Positions 10,627-21,377 are shown, counted from the stretch's first letter. The stretch: DNA of 64,000 nucleotides from Maea johnstoni (GCA_963942565.1 OZ012699.1:34381937-34445936); one strand, 5' to 3'. Notes: a model not told the origin generated them from the letters alone. Program-made: numbers and translations.

Positions 10627-11991
10627 CCCATTGACATTGATTGTGCATAAGGTCTGAAATAAAGGGAAATATATTGATAACAAAGCAATGCTTTGAAAAA
10701 TATTTGAAAGAAAATTGTAGTTCCTGTATTAAGCTCAGCAATTTATCTTCTATTATTTTTCAGATATCACACTATTTAGTGTGCTATTTTTGAAGTATTC
10801 TGACTATCAGTACACACTCCAAACCCAAAAGGGTTAATAATCCTCTTATATATTATGAGCAAATCACAAGGAAATTTTCCCCAAAACAGTTGGCCCTAGT
10901 TTCGTACCCTCTTGATGTTGGTGGATGGATTTAAGAGTTGATTGACAAGTTTTTGGTGCTGAAAATGACTTGTATTCTTTGCAGAAATTTTTATAGTGGT
11001 TCTCTTTTCAGAATTTGCATTTATTTCTATCAGTAAGAAATTCATTAAAATTCATTCTCAATTCACAAATAGATAAGTAAAGTTAACATAGTTGCAGTGT
11101 AACTGATCATCCATGTGGCTACTAGATATTGTTTGGAAATACTCGTACCGATCTTGCACAGTATTTAAGTCATATTTTGGTATATATTTAAGAAGTCAGC
11201 ACCTTTAAATGTTTTCAGCTATGACTGTGAAAAATAGGCAAAATGATCAGTAGATGCATGTCCCGTTATTGTCTAGAAATTGAGTGTTTTTTGGCAAGAT
11301 TAATAAGACTGGTATCAATAAGGTTGTTTTGTTTGACTGTAATGTCCACTACTGGTCATAAAAGAATCTATTATCACCCAAAATCAACGCAAGAGTGGGA
11401 GAGCTATTAAAATTGAACAATATGAGTTTTTGAATTGAATACGTTCAATAAATAGTTTCCAAAACAGCATCATAATGAAATGAAAAAGTACTGCTTTAAG
11501 ATACGTCTCACAGAATTAAATATTTAAGCCTTAAAAGAACTGGCATGCATGAATTATTTTTTAGGGTTTGAATTTTGTGTATGTCAGAATTTTCGTCACC
11601 AAATACTCTACTCTTTTGGAATTTAACAATAACAGTTTTAGAGTTAAGTATTTCAAGTAAATCATTTTTTTAAAAAAAGCATTTAATATCATAAAGTAAT
11701 AAAAGGCTATTGCTTTAAAGTGTTGACTGACAGAATACATATACTCAAAGGGACTAATGTGAATTTTTTTAAGTGAATTTTGACCAAATACTCTGTTTTT
11801 GAATTGAATCCATGAATGTGCCACTAAAGATGGTTTATTTCGGCAAATTTATAAGCAGTCTCATATGCAAATATATGCAAAGTTCCTGTTGTGTGAAGTA
11901 TTTCTGTTGATAGTAATTTTTGAGATATCGTAGGAAGTCTTGAAAAGCAATAATGTGATGTGCTATGTTGTAAATCAGTTGTTTTATGTCT

Positions 11992-12214
11992 TACTAACCC
12001 ACCCATGCTTACAAGGTCCTCTAGAAATTGTTGTCTTGAACTACGATACTTTTGACGATAACTTTGAAATTAAGAATAATTTTGCAAAAATATTGAAGAG
12101 GGGTTGTTTATAATGCTCTGAGTAACATTTCTCCTTCAAATATTTTCGCAATTTGCTTTGACTGGTAAGATTTCATCAACATGCTTTTAGCTGCTATGAG
12201 CATTAATAGGTTAA
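11992..12214 (+). mobile_element. Family 2 MITE
   Basis: From taacccacccatgcttac to gagcattaataggttaa, with the family core cttcaaatattttcgc. Slightly decayed left end. Confidence 0.65.
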
Positions 12215-12418
12215 CAAGTACGGAGACCTTTTTTAAGAGCTGACTTTATTTAGGGCTGACTTTCTAACAATGAACCATTTGAAAAAAAACAAGGAAAGAA
12301 AGTACAGTATTTGTCCGATCAAATGATTCTCAAAATAATGGTTTGGTATCAAGATATTTGCATATCCGTCAGAATACATGCACATACCAAATGTGAATAT
12401 ACATCAAGAAATATACAT

Positions 12419-12804
12419 TTAACCCATTTATGTTAGAAGATCAACATGACACGTATCGTCTGGACTTTTCAAACCTTTGGAAATAACTTCGAAATGAAGC
12501 AAAAATTTGCGAACTATTTGAAGGAGACTTGTAGATGGAGTTCCGATGAACAACTCCCCTTCAATAATTTCCTGACGATTGTTTTTGTTAGAGAGATATC
12601 ACCAAAATAGTTGACTTCTGCCGAAAATTAATGAATAAAGATGAATGGGTTATTAACCATTATTCGAAGGAGAAATGTTTATCGGAGTGACTCTCCTGGG
12701 AATATTTTGCCATTTTATGCTTCATTCCAAAGTTATTTTCAAAAGTAAGTTTCACATGTCCATACAACACTTGTCTAGTAGAGATCCAGGCATGAACAGG
12801 TTAA
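12419..12804 (+). mobile_element. Two adjoining family 2 MITEs
   Basis: The first (12419-12653) runs ttaacccatttatgttag to gatgaatgggtta. The second (from 12653) starts with a truncated interior and ends aggcatgaacaggttaa. Both carry the gaaggagaaatgtttatc / ttattttcaaaagta blocks. Confidence 0.65.
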
Positions 12805-12823
12805 TCATGTCATTTAGCATATT

Positions 12824-13055
12824 TTAACCCTTTAATACTTAAAGTTCCCCTAAAAATCGTTGTCTGGAACTCAGATACTTTTGACCATAACTTTTGAATT
12901 GAGAATGATTTTACAAAATATTTGAAGGAGAGTTGTTGGTAATGTTATTATCAACACTTCTTCTTCAAATATCTTTGCCAATTATGCTTTATCCTGGAAT
13001 ATTTCCTTAAAAATTGTCAGGCTGGTTTTGGCCGCTGTGAGCATCAATGTCTTAA
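12824..13055 (+). mobile_element. Family 2 MITE
   Basis: From ttaaccctttaatacttaaa to gagcatcaatgtcttaa; about 230 bases. Confidence 0.7.
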
Positions 13056-13076
13056 TCATGTCAATTAGCATATTTT

Positions 13077-13261
13077 AACATGTGAGCTGCCACATATTTC
13101 AGGACATACCGTGATAATATCATTGTTCATCCTTTCTTAACATGTGAACTGCCACACGTTTCGGGACATACCTTGATAATATCTTTGTCATCCTTTCTTA
13201 ACATGTGAACTGCCACATATTTCGGGACATACCGTGATAAGATCTTTGTTCATCCTTTCAG
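13077..13261 (+). repeat. 62-bp tandem triplicate abutting the acceptor of ORP exon 4
   Basis: Units begin aacatgtga(g/a)ctgccaca at 13077, 13139 and 13200, and each ends catccttt. Only the last unit ends in cag and is spliced; the earlier two end cttaac. The pyrimidine tract of the acceptor is therefore triplicated. Confidence 0.9.
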
Positions 13262-13472
13262 ATTTCCGGTGCGATCCCGTTAACAAACAACGAGCATGAC
13301 CGCATGCATCTCAGCTCCTCCAATCCCAATCTATCGGCTCAACCAATAGAAACGCTCGATCGGCCGTTGAGTTTCCCGCAGGGGGACGGGACTTCGCCGA
13401 ATATTTCTCTCGCCGAAAATCGTCTTCAGGAGGCAAAGATGAGGGAGGAATTTTTAGATAACTCTAAACAAG
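13262..13472 (+). CDS. ORP3/6/7-type gene, internal exon 4 (SSNPNLS linker motif)
   Basis: The exon is 211 bases between catcctttcag and gtttgt, in phase 0 and ending one base into a codon. It reads ISGAIPLTNNEHDRMHLSSS then NPNLSAQPIETLDRP, and ends with LQEAKMREEFLDNSKQ. The block HLSSSNPNLS matches ORP6 RLHSSNPNLC, a Ser-rich segment likely to be phosphorylated in the family. The end matches KLQEEFCLIAQK. Three copies of a 62-bp unit run directly into its acceptor. Confidence 0.88.
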
Positions 13473-13935
13473 GTTTGTGTTGTGATAAGTTATTACAGAA
13501 AATGTGATTTACTGATTTTAGGATTTTATTAAAGAAAAATATTGACAATATGATAATTGCAATAATTGTAATATCTGTTTTGAAATTGGCCTTATTTTTC
13601 CCAAAATGTTCATTTTTTATGATTTGAAAATTTGACAATATCAGAAATATAATAATGACAATATCATTTTTGAAAATGCCTGTTCACTTCTTCAGAATTC
13701 TATTTAAGAATTAACAATGAAATAATCGCAATAATTACAATATCTGTTTTGAAAATGTCTCTTTTCTTCTAAGGTTCAATTTTTTTTTTTTTTGATTTTC
13801 CAATAGAATATTGATTCGCAGTGCATTCGACCTTGAAAAATGTCTCGATTATTTGCAGATTTCTTTTAATAATTTCCTGAACTTAAAAAAAATGAATATT
13901 TTTTTTTGATTTTCAATCATAATATTTATTTGCAG
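13473..13935 (+). other. ORP intron with a diffuse repeat
   Basis: Contains two or three imperfect copies of a unit with gacaatat, gcaataat and aatatctgttttgaaa (about 13540, 13640 and 13720). No exon. Confidence 0.5.
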
Positions 13936-14075
13936 TTCACTCTACCTTGAAAAGTCTGACGAGGACGATCAGCACTGAACGAGAGCGGTTAAAACATGCG
14001 GTAGAACAAGAAACCGTCGGCTCCATGCAGGCAAACGTCTCCTACATACACTCCCTAAGAATCGCGCTGACCGAG
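13936..14075 (+). CDS. ORP3/6/7-type gene, internal exon 5 (coiled coil)
   Basis: The exon is 140 bases, from ttgcag to gtaagt. With the carried base it starts VHSTLKSLTRTISTERERLK and ends NVSYIHSLRIALTE. This parallels ORP6 VHSLLKSAFNSIAIEKEKLK and its following Leu-rich helix. Its last 42 bases and donor recur twice downstream, at 14268-14309 and 14549-14590. Confidence 0.88.
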
Positions 14076-14092
14076 GTAAGTTACTTATGAGT

Positions 14093-14258
14093 TACCGTAT
14101 TCATACGATTAAGCGCACATTCCTGTTTTTCACGTAGAGAGGGGGAACGGCCAGTGCAACTGTCATGTAAAACTTCCTCCCAGAAGAAGTAAGAAAAGCG
14201 AAGTCACATACCTTTCCTCTTGCCGTGTCTGGAAACCAGATTTGAGTTCTACCGTTCC
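14093..14258 (+). mobile_element. Fragment of TACCGTATT-ended transposon
   Basis: Reads taccgtattcatacgattaa, then gcgcacattcctg and the agaagtaagaaaagcga block. It is homologous to the left part of the complete copy at 17664-18110 and cut off where the duplicated exon end begins. Confidence 0.75.
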
Positions 14259-14267
14259 TCGCTGGGC

Positions 14268-14610
14268 AACGTCTCCTACATCCACTCCCTGAGACTCGCG
14301 CTGACCGAGGTAATTTATATTACCGACCACAGGGGTCGAAAGCAACTTCTTTGGCCTGTGGAAGAGTTACAAATCCAACATAGAGAGCTACGGGGAGGGG
14401 GTGAAATAGTTTTGTAAAACATTATTCCCTGAAACTCGCACAAATGTAGGTTACAGACTGCAGGGGTCGATATTGACTTCTTTGGCCTGTCTAAAAGTTA
14501 CAACTACAACATAGAGAGTTCGGGGGAGGGGGGGGGGGGGGGTAGGAAACATCTCCTACATCCACTCCCTCAGACTCGCACTCACCGAGGTAAGTTACAG
14601 ACCGCAGGGG
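14268..14610 (+). repeat. 141-bp tandem array duplicating an ORP exon end and donor
   Basis: Units contain a copy of the last 42 bases of the exon ending at 14075, encoding N(V/I)SYIHSLRLALTE, then GAG|gtaa and a caggggtcga...ttctttgg block. Clear exon-end copies lie at 14268-14309 and 14549-14590, with a decayed one around 14425-14450. A G tract (14520-14543) interrupts the array. Most differences from the parental exon are at third codon positions. Confidence 0.8.
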
Positions 14611-15030
14611 TCAAAAGCAACTTCTTTGGAAATTTCACCAATAATTAATAAACTGCCTCCATGCAGAGATGAGCAGGAAGCAATTCAAGACAACTTTTTA
14701 AACATATTAACCTTAACGATACTGTACAATATTTAATTTTTTTGGAAATGATACTTTTTCCCATTCAATATCGGTTCATGGTATCATATTATTTTCTGGT
14801 ACCTATCCTTTCCCACCATTTTTTAGATTTTAAGAGCAACTTTCAGGTATTTTAAAAAATCAGGATGATACTTTTTGGGTTAACTGTTGTGAGGATGATT
14901 AGTATATATTCTTGTGTATATCTTAGTGTACAATCTTGTGTATATTTCAGTGTATATTTCAGTGTACATTTGTGTATATTTCCGTGTATATTCTCATGTA
15001 TATTTCAGTGTGTATTTGTGTTTATTTCAG

Positions 15031-15126
15031 ACGGTGAGACAGAACGCTGAGTACAAATCCCGCCTGACGAAGATTCACGAGATGACGGGTACGACCTTCA
15101 GCGACCCCTCGCCCACCCTGGAGAAG
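15031..15126 (+). CDS. ORP3/6/7-type gene, internal exon 6
   Basis: The exon is 96 bases (32 codons, phase 0), between tttatttcag and gtaccg. It reads TVRQNAEYKSRLTKIHEMTG and then FSDPSPTLEK. ORP6 has LNQNAELRSRLNRIHSES at this point. The reading frame stays open on both sides of the exon, from 14914 to 16065, because the downstream intron array has no stop in this frame. Retention of the intron would append a long repetitive hydrophobic tail. The donor gtaccg is weaker than the others. Confidence 0.82.
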
Positions 15127-15199
15127 GTACCGCATTCACCCATACTCGCACAAGCACCCTCTGCTGATTATGCTGCACCTTCTTCTGCCCATGTAGGTT

Positions 15200-15990
15200 C
15201 TGTTTGCGTCCTCTGTTTGGTTTCATATGTTTGCATATCATTTACAAGTAACATCTGTTTGCGTCCTCTTTTCAGTTTTATATTATCATCTGTTTGTGTC
15301 CTTTGTTCAGTTTCATATTATCATCTGTTTGCGTCCTCTGTTCAGTTTCATATGTTTGCATATTATTTACATTTAAATTTTACAAGCATCATCTGTTTGT
15401 GTCCTCTATTCAGTTTCATATGTTTGCATATCATTTACAAGCATCATCTGTTTGCGTCCTCTGTTCAGTTTCATATGTTTGCATATTATTTACATTTAAA
15501 TTTTACAAGCATCATCTGTTTGTGTCCTCTATTCAGTTTCATATGTTTGCATATCATTTACAAGCATCATCTGTTTGTGTCCTCTATTCAGTTTCATATG
15601 TTTGCATATCATTTACAAGCATCATCTGTTTGTGTCCTCTGTTCAGTTTCATATGTTTGCATATCATTTACAAGTATCATCTGTTTGCGTTCTCTGTTCA
15701 GTTTCATATGTTTGCATATCATTTACAAGTATCATATGTTTGCGTCCTCTGTTGAATTTCATATGTTTGCATATCATTTACAAGTATCATCTGTTTGCGT
15801 CCTCTGTTCAGTTTCATATGTTTGCATATTATTTACAAGTATCATCTGTTGGCGTCCTCTGTTCAGTTTCATATGTTTGCATATCAGTAACAAGTATCAT
15901 CTGTTTGTGTCCTCTCTTCAGTTTTATATGCTTGCATATTATTTACAAGTTTCATCTGTTTTCGTCTTCTGTTCAGTTTCATCTGTGTGC
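15200..15990 (+). repeat. 55-bp minisatellite open in all three forward frames
   Basis: About 13 units of catctgtttgcgtcctctg, ttcagtttcatatg and tttgcatatcatttacaag. Successive unit starts (15540, 15595, 15650, 15705, 15760) are exactly 55 apart. Each unit contains tcctctgttcag, a good mimic of a 3' splice site. 55 is not a multiple of three, yet no frame meets a stop, so long repetitive open frames appear in all three phases; I do not regard them as genes. Confidence 0.92.
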
Positions 15991-16497
15991 ATCCTTCGCC
16001 CATTCGCAGCTCTTTGCATTCATTTTTTAAATTTCCTTTGTTTGCATTCTTCTGAATTTATATAACTTACAATACATATTCCTTTTGCATTTTTTTATTT
16101 TTTAAATTTTATGACATAGCTGCAATATGGTCGAAAAAGTGAGGGAAAAATGAGATCAGTATGTCTAAAAATAACGTTCCATCAGTCTACCTCATCTTAG
16201 CTTGAGGGTGGAAGTCAAGAAATTCATTTCTGTAAAAGATTATAGTTTTAATACATTTTCTTCTTGGAAAAATATTTTCATTTATTGATGTTTGTTCATT
16301 TCATCATCTGTTTTTCTTCTTGTTGTTTTGGTATTTGCTGTTAATTTCCTGTTGTTTATTTTGCATTTAATGTTGAAGCTATATATTGATGTACATATTT
16401 TTGTTTGTTGCAGTTATTTGTTGTTGCTGTCTCTGATTCTTTCCTATTTTAACTCATTTACATCTATACTCATTTACATCTGCAGTGCACACAATCT

Positions 16498-16727
16498 TTA
16501 ACCCATTCACACTCAGAGTTCCTCCAGAAATTATCGTCTGCTACTTTCATACTTTTGAAAATAACTTTGGAATGAAGGAAAAGTTCACAAAATATTTGAA
16601 GGAGAGTTGTTGTTTGGTGTTTGATGAAGATTTTTCCGGCAAATATTTTCCAAAAAATGCTTTGGTTTGAAAAATATTATCAAAATTGTCAGGCCTCTTT
16701 TGGCCCCTCTAAGTGTGAATGGGTTAA
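16498..16727 (+). mobile_element. Family 2 MITE, well kept
   Basis: ttaacccattcacactcaga to ctaagtgtgaatgggttaa. The 17-base ends are nearly perfect inverted repeats and TTAA flanks both sides. Confidence 0.8.
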
Positions 16728-17663
16728 CCCCTATACAATTATCTTGTCAGCAAAGAGGTAGATTGAAAGATATCTGACTGAATGTTTTTAACATCGGGTT
16801 AAACAAACCATGTTTGAATGAAATTTTTTCGAATAAATTTTGAATTTGATGAGTTATTTACAAATTTATCAAACAATGTGTGCAATCCAGATGCAAATGA
16901 TACGTCTTTTTCTGCACCATTAGGCCAAAAAGATGTTCTGTTTTTAGGAAGCTAACTGACCCTTAAGGCACCCCAGCAACCATAAAATCTATTTAGACTT
17001 GAGCATCATCAATACACATAATCAACCATGATATTGATGAATTTGTGAAAAAATACTTTTAATCTTGCATGGACCACTCAAATCATGATTTATGAGTTTT
17101 TGATATATTTATCAAATGGACACAAAAGCAACCTCAGCTAATATTGATGCATAGCCAAAAAATTATAAATATGAAAACTAACTGAAAAATGGAACTAAAA
17201 AAGATATTTTCAAAATAAAACAAAACCTACTGACTAACACTTTTTTAGTCATGTGACTTCTGACAGAACATTTCTTGGCCCAACTACTCTTTGTAGGGAA
17301 GGTGGTGGTGGTTGCTAGATAAATCTGGTTGCTATGATGGTTGCCATAGAGATTTTTTGTTGCTATGGTAGTCACCATGGTGATGTATGGTTACTGCATA
17401 GTGGTTATATTTTCTAACAAATCCCGGTGACTCCTAATGTACATCAAAAGAGCTTTTGTATAGTTTTGGCACAATTGGCTATGTTGGATAAAAGGATTTA
17501 ATTTTATAATTGATTTGACCTTATCAAAATATACATTACCTGAAAGGTATTCTCATTAGAAATGCATTAAGGATGCTTATACCAGTTTCTTTTTCCATCT
17601 GATATGCACATGACAACAATAGGGAAAACTCTGGAATGAAGTCAAAATTGAAAAAGAAACAGA

Positions 17664-18110
17664 TACCGTATTTGTCCGATTAAGGGCACATGACCGATTA
17701 AGCGCACAGACCTATTTTTCACGGTTAGAGTGGGAATGGCCAGCGCAACTGTCATGTAAAATTTCCCCCTAGAAGAAGTAAGAAAAGCGAAATCACATAC
17801 CTTTCCTTTTGCCGTGTCTGCAAACCAGCATTGAATTCTGCCATTTCTGCAGTTCCTTTGCGCTCTCGCTGTTCATATTCGCCGCATGATCATTTTATTG
17901 ACCAATCAACAATCTCATAACATGCGGGTTTGTAGCACCAAAAGTCTTAAGTAAGCTAAACAGCGATAGCGCAAAGGTAAGACAATGGCCATTACACCAC
18001 GATCGGCAATCATTGAGGTGTGCGGTAAAACAACAGATTGCGGGCATCCCTACTACAGAAATTTTCCCAACCTCTACCCGCACTGTGGGCTTAATCGGAA
18101 GAATACGGTA
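17664..18110. mobile_element. Complete TACCGTATT-ended transposon, non-autonomous
   Basis: The left end taccgtatttgtccgattaa and right end ttaatcggaagaatacggta are inverted repeats. 447 bases without a convincing ORF. Fragments occur at 14093-14258 and, for a related family, near 1096. Confidence 0.8.
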
Positions 18111-18330
18111 TCCCTTCCTTCTCAATACTCCTTGCTATTGATTTAGTTAGATTTTAAGTAAATCCATTGATATTTGATACCTAAAAGGCATTTTTGAAGC
18201 GACCATGGTTTGTTGTATTTTAATATAGATTCTGCAATATTTTGTCTCCTATTCTGCTCAGTAATGGCATAAAGAGTCATATGTGTCATTGAATAAGAAA
18301 AGGGTGTAGAGTATTTGATGCATATACATC

Positions 18331-18543
18331 TTAACCCTTCCAATGCTGAGGCTACTTTCGTCCAAAGCACAAGGAGGCAAACATCTTTGAAAATCATCTA
18401 AACCCTGTCATGGTGGTATTCATTAGATAGCTCTCACCGAGTACTCTCAGATGAGTACCCATGTGCCAGGGTTTCGGTCATTTTTCAGATTTTTTGCATC
18501 ATTTTGTATTGGCCAAATTAGCCACCAGCAGCTTAAGGGTTAA
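18331..18543 (+). mobile_element. piggyBac-like MITE, family 1
   Basis: TTAA-cccttccaatgctgaggc to cagcagcttaaggg-TTAA; 213 bases. Confidence 0.88.
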
Positions 18544-18605
18544 TCCAAAAATTCATCCCATTAGCCACTTTAATCTAACCAATAGTGTCATAGTGTGCAA
18601 GAGCA

Positions 18606-18809
18606 GCCTTGCTGAGGCTACATTTGTCCAAAGCACAAGGAGGCAAACATCTTTGAAAAACATCTAAACCCTGTCATGTTGGTATTCATTTGAAAGCTCT
18701 CGCTGAGTTCTCTCAGATGAGTACCCATTTGCAAGGGTTTCAGTCATTTTTCATGTTTTTTGCATACTTTTGTATTGGCCAAATTTTCCAACAGCAGCAT
18801 AAGGGTTAA
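18606..18809 (+). mobile_element. Family 1 MITE, left end lost
   Basis: Begins inside the family at gctgaggctacatttgtcc; the right end cagcagcataagggttaa is intact. Confidence 0.8.
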
Positions 18810-18855
18810 GATTTTGGTGAAATCCTACTGGCAAAAGCACAGTTCTGGATATATT

Positions 18856-19073
18856 TCAACCCTTATGATGCTGTTGGCTAATTCGGCTTTAAACAAACAG
18901 ATGCAAAAAAAACTGAAAAACAGCTGAAAACCCTGGCACATGGGAACTCCTCCTGGAGTGCTCAATGAGAGCTTTCTAATGAATATCAACGTGATAAGGT
19001 TTAGAATTGGTTTTCAAAAATCTTAGCATCCCTATGTTTTAGACAAAAGTAGCCTCAGCATAGCAAGGGTTAA
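18856..19073 (-). mobile_element. piggyBac-like MITE, family 1
   Basis: Starts tcaacccttatgatgctgtt and ends cagcatagcaagggttaa; reverse orientation. Confidence 0.8.
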
Positions 19074-19267
19074 GAGGAATAATATTATATTTTTTTATTT
19101 AGATTATTACCAACAAATCTTCTAATATTTCCTGAAATCATTCTGAATTCCAAATATATCAACAAAAGTATCACAGACCCATGAAATACACAAAAACCTC
19201 TGTTATGGTTTGAAGGAAGTGATTATAGGTGGCAGCACTGCATGTTATTCCGATCTTCTTTTTTAAG

Positions 19268-19369
19268 GCTCATTCTCTACTGGCCCAGTCCCTCTCTGCC
19301 GAGAGTGCGTCCACCTGCGAGTTTTTCGACGCTGCAGAATACATCGCATCCAGTAACGCGTCGTCGGAG
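19268..19369 (+). CDS. ORP3/6/7-type gene, internal exon 7 with FFAT motif
   Basis: The exon is 102 bases (34 codons, phase 0), from ttttttaag to gtaaga. It reads AHSLLAQSLSAESAST, then CEFFDAAEYIASSNASSE. EFFDAAE (bases 19319-19339) fits the FFAT consensus EFFDAxE, two Phe in an acidic tract. In ORP3, ORP6 and OSBP this motif docks the protein on ER VAP-A/VAP-B (family knowledge). ORP6 has SVSEFFDAQEVLLSASSSE here, so position and flanks match. The next exons should encode an acidic segment and the ORD with EQVSHHPP. I find neither in the remaining 44 kb on either strand. Confidence 0.9.
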
Positions 19370-19515
19370 GTAAGAAATAACTGTTATGGCCTGATTTTCT
19401 TTTTAGTTAGTTGGTGTTGGATCCTGTACATGCATGACTTGACTTAGTATTAATACCTTATTTTCTTCTCCTTTCTTTTTTCTAGATGTGTTTTAGTCAA
19501 TGTTGGTTACCACTT

Positions 19516-19827
19516 CAGGGACTTAGCCAGGACCCATCCTACCTGTCTTATGGACAGGTAGTTTCTTAAAAACCTCCTGTTAAGACAGGCCAAATTTTCT
19601 ATTATGATTTATCAATTTTGATTTTCTGGGTGTAATAACCAAATATTTTCCAAACAAACCATCTTCTAGGACATAGCTGAAGTGTAAATTGCCCTTTTTG
19701 ACACACTAGGCTATTAAATGTAGCTGGTATAAGGATTTGAAGTAGATAAGTAGCTTAATCTGGACGGGCAGATATTTTGAAATTGCTGTTTTGAACAGGC
19801 ATTTTTAAAATCCTGGCTAAGACCCTG
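19516..19827. mobile_element. hAT-superfamily MITE with 8-bp target duplication
   Basis: The ends cagggacttagccagga and tcctggctaagaccctg are inverted repeats. The element is flanked on both sides by the same 8 bases, taccactt (19508-19515 and 19828-19835). An 8-bp duplication with CAGGG-type ends is characteristic of hAT elements. 312 bases, no transposase. Confidence 0.9.
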
Positions 19828-19864
19828 TACCACTTACATTGAATCCTGCCAAATTAACACCTTT

Positions 19865-20175
19865 ATGCATAGAAAGCGGTTCGCACACATTAAACACCTC
19901 TGAACATCAAACTCTTGCGCACATTGAACATCTCGGTACATTAAACACTTCCAAACATTGAACACTTGCACACATTGAACACCTCTGTGCGTTGAACAAT
20001 TGCACATTGTTAACACCCACATGCATAGAACACTTACACAATTTGAACACCTTCATACACTGAACAAATGCACACACTGAACACCTCCATGCATTGAACA
20101 CTTGCACAATCTGAATGCCTCTGTACATTTAACACTTGCACACATTGCACATCTCCATACATTAAAGACTTGCAC
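19865..20175 (+). repeat. Degenerate minisatellite of CATTGAACACTTGCACA units
   Basis: Alternating roughly 19-base half-units (ttgaacacctc.atgca / ttgaacacttgcacaca) form about eight 38-base units, imperfect throughout. Confidence 0.8.
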
Positions 20176-20264
20176 GCGAGTTTTAAGTTAAACCAACATA
20201 TTTACTATTTTGTCAAAATACTAACATAGTTTATATTTTAGTACCCCTTCTTTTCTTTTTAGAG

Positions 20265-20495
20265 TTAACCCATTAATACTCACAGCGGCCAAAAGCAGCC
20301 TCACAATTTCAATGATATTTTGAAGGCAAAAGCAAAGTCTGGAAAATATTTAATGGAGAAATGTTAATCAAGACATTATCTACAACTCTCCTTCAAATAT
20401 TTTGTAAAACCATTCTCAATCTCAATCTTATTGTCAAAAGTAACTTAGATCCAGACAACAATTTCAGGAGTAATTCTTAAGTATTAATGGGTTAA
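20265..20495 (-). mobile_element. Family 2 MITE, well kept
   Basis: ttaacccattaatactcaca to cttaagtattaatgggttaa. First copy within the tandem duplication. Confidence 0.82.
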
Positions 20496-20587
20496 GATGC
20501 CTTGCCTATGTCTGTTCTGCCAGGCTTTGTGATATCCTCCATACGCAAGTTTAGTTATACCAACATATTTACTAATCTGTTGAAGTA

Positions 20588-20762
20588 CAGGAGAACTTGG
20601 ATATGACGGACCACTGTACGACCGATTTTTGCACATGACGGACGATATGCTTGGTCCCAGTCCGATGCATATCAAGTATTCGTCATGTGTATACGACGGA
20701 TTTTGCATATGACGGACCAATTTTCCTGGTCCCATTGAGTCTGTCATATCCAAGTTCACCTG
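20588..20762. mobile_element. pogo/Tigger-like MITE in a TA site
   Basis: TA-caggagaacttggatatgac on the left and gtcatatccaagttcacctg-TA on the right are near-perfect inverted ends. TA flanks and a CAGG start fit the pogo/Tigger branch of Tc1/mariner. About 175 bases, non-coding. Confidence 0.75.
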
Positions 20763-20832
20763 TACCAACATATTTACTAATCTGTTGAAGTACTAACATA
20801 GTTGTTCAGTACCCTTCCTTGTCTGTTTAGGG

Positions 20833-21062
20833 TTAACCCATTAATGCTCAGAGCGGCCAAAAGAGGCCTGATGATTTTGGAAATATCTAACCTACAAACA
20901 CATTTTCTTGAAAACATTTGAATTAGAAATGTTAATCAGTAGCCAAACTACAACTCTCCTTCAAATATTTTGTGAAATTTTGCTTTATTCAAAAGATATT
21001 TTCAAAAGTATGAGAGTAGCAGACGACACTTTCTAGGGAAACTCCAAGTGTGAATGGGATAA
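20833..21062 (-). mobile_element. Family 2 MITE, second copy of the duplicated pair
   Basis: ttaacccattaatgctcaga to ccaagtgtgaatgggataa; diverged from its partner at 20265. Confidence 0.8.
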
Positions 21063-21123
21063 GATGCCTTGCTTGTGTCTTTTCTGCCAGGCCCTGTGAT
21101 GTTCTATAGGCAACTCCCAGTAA

Positions 21124-21336
21124 TACTGTAAATCACTTAAGTATAGCGGGAACAATAAGATAGCGATAATAGCGCTCTGCCCATATGCGCTATTGTAAAA
21201 TTCCCGTCTTTATCAAATTCTTAATTGAACTTGCTGCTGCTGTTCCCGTTCACTGCTATACTTAGATCACGCTATCCAGTGCAGTAACGTAATTACGCGA
21301 TATAATGTTCACGCCATATTTAAGTGATTTACAGTA
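21124..21336. mobile_element. MITE with TACTGTAAATCACTTAA ends
   Basis: The left end tactgtaaatcacttaagta and right end tatttaagtgatttacagta are inverted repeats of about 30 bases. 213 bases, non-coding, with several internal short inverted repeats (gcgctattgt / gataatagcgc). Confidence 0.8.
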
Positions 21337-21377
21337 ACACATCCTCTTCATTTTCAACATTTGAATACAAAATATCC

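Larger units (their letters stand above)
15127..19267 (+). other. ORP intron (4.1 kb)
   Basis: Contains the 55-bp array (15200-15990), a family 2 element (16498-16727), the TACCGTATT element (17664-18110) and family 1 copies (18331-19073). The stretches 15991-16497 and 16728-17663 are AT-rich with no recognised content, apart from a gttgctatgg/ccatgg-rich patch at 17300-17390. Confidence 0.6.
20187..21100 (+). repeat. Tandem duplication of about 577 bp
   Basis: The block starting accaacatatttacta, running through a family 2 MITE and aagatgccttgc...ttctgccagg, occurs at about 20187-20527 and again at 20764-21100. A pogo-like MITE sits at the boundary. Confidence 0.75.

Noticed and set aside
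14914-16065. 383-codon ORF as a separate gene
   Set aside because: Apart from the real ORP exon it is translation of a 55-bp minisatellite that is open in all three frames.
17290-17400. Cluster of RFX X-box-like motifs (gttgctatgg, caccatgg)
   Set aside because: Matches are imperfect, the motifs read like a small decayed repeat and no promoter or exon is adjacent.
19519-19557. Apparent phase-0 exon (cttcag ... cag|gtagtt) after the FFAT exon
   Set aside because: It lies at the end of the hAT MITE 19516-19827; the acceptor-like cag is the transposon terminus plus its target duplication.
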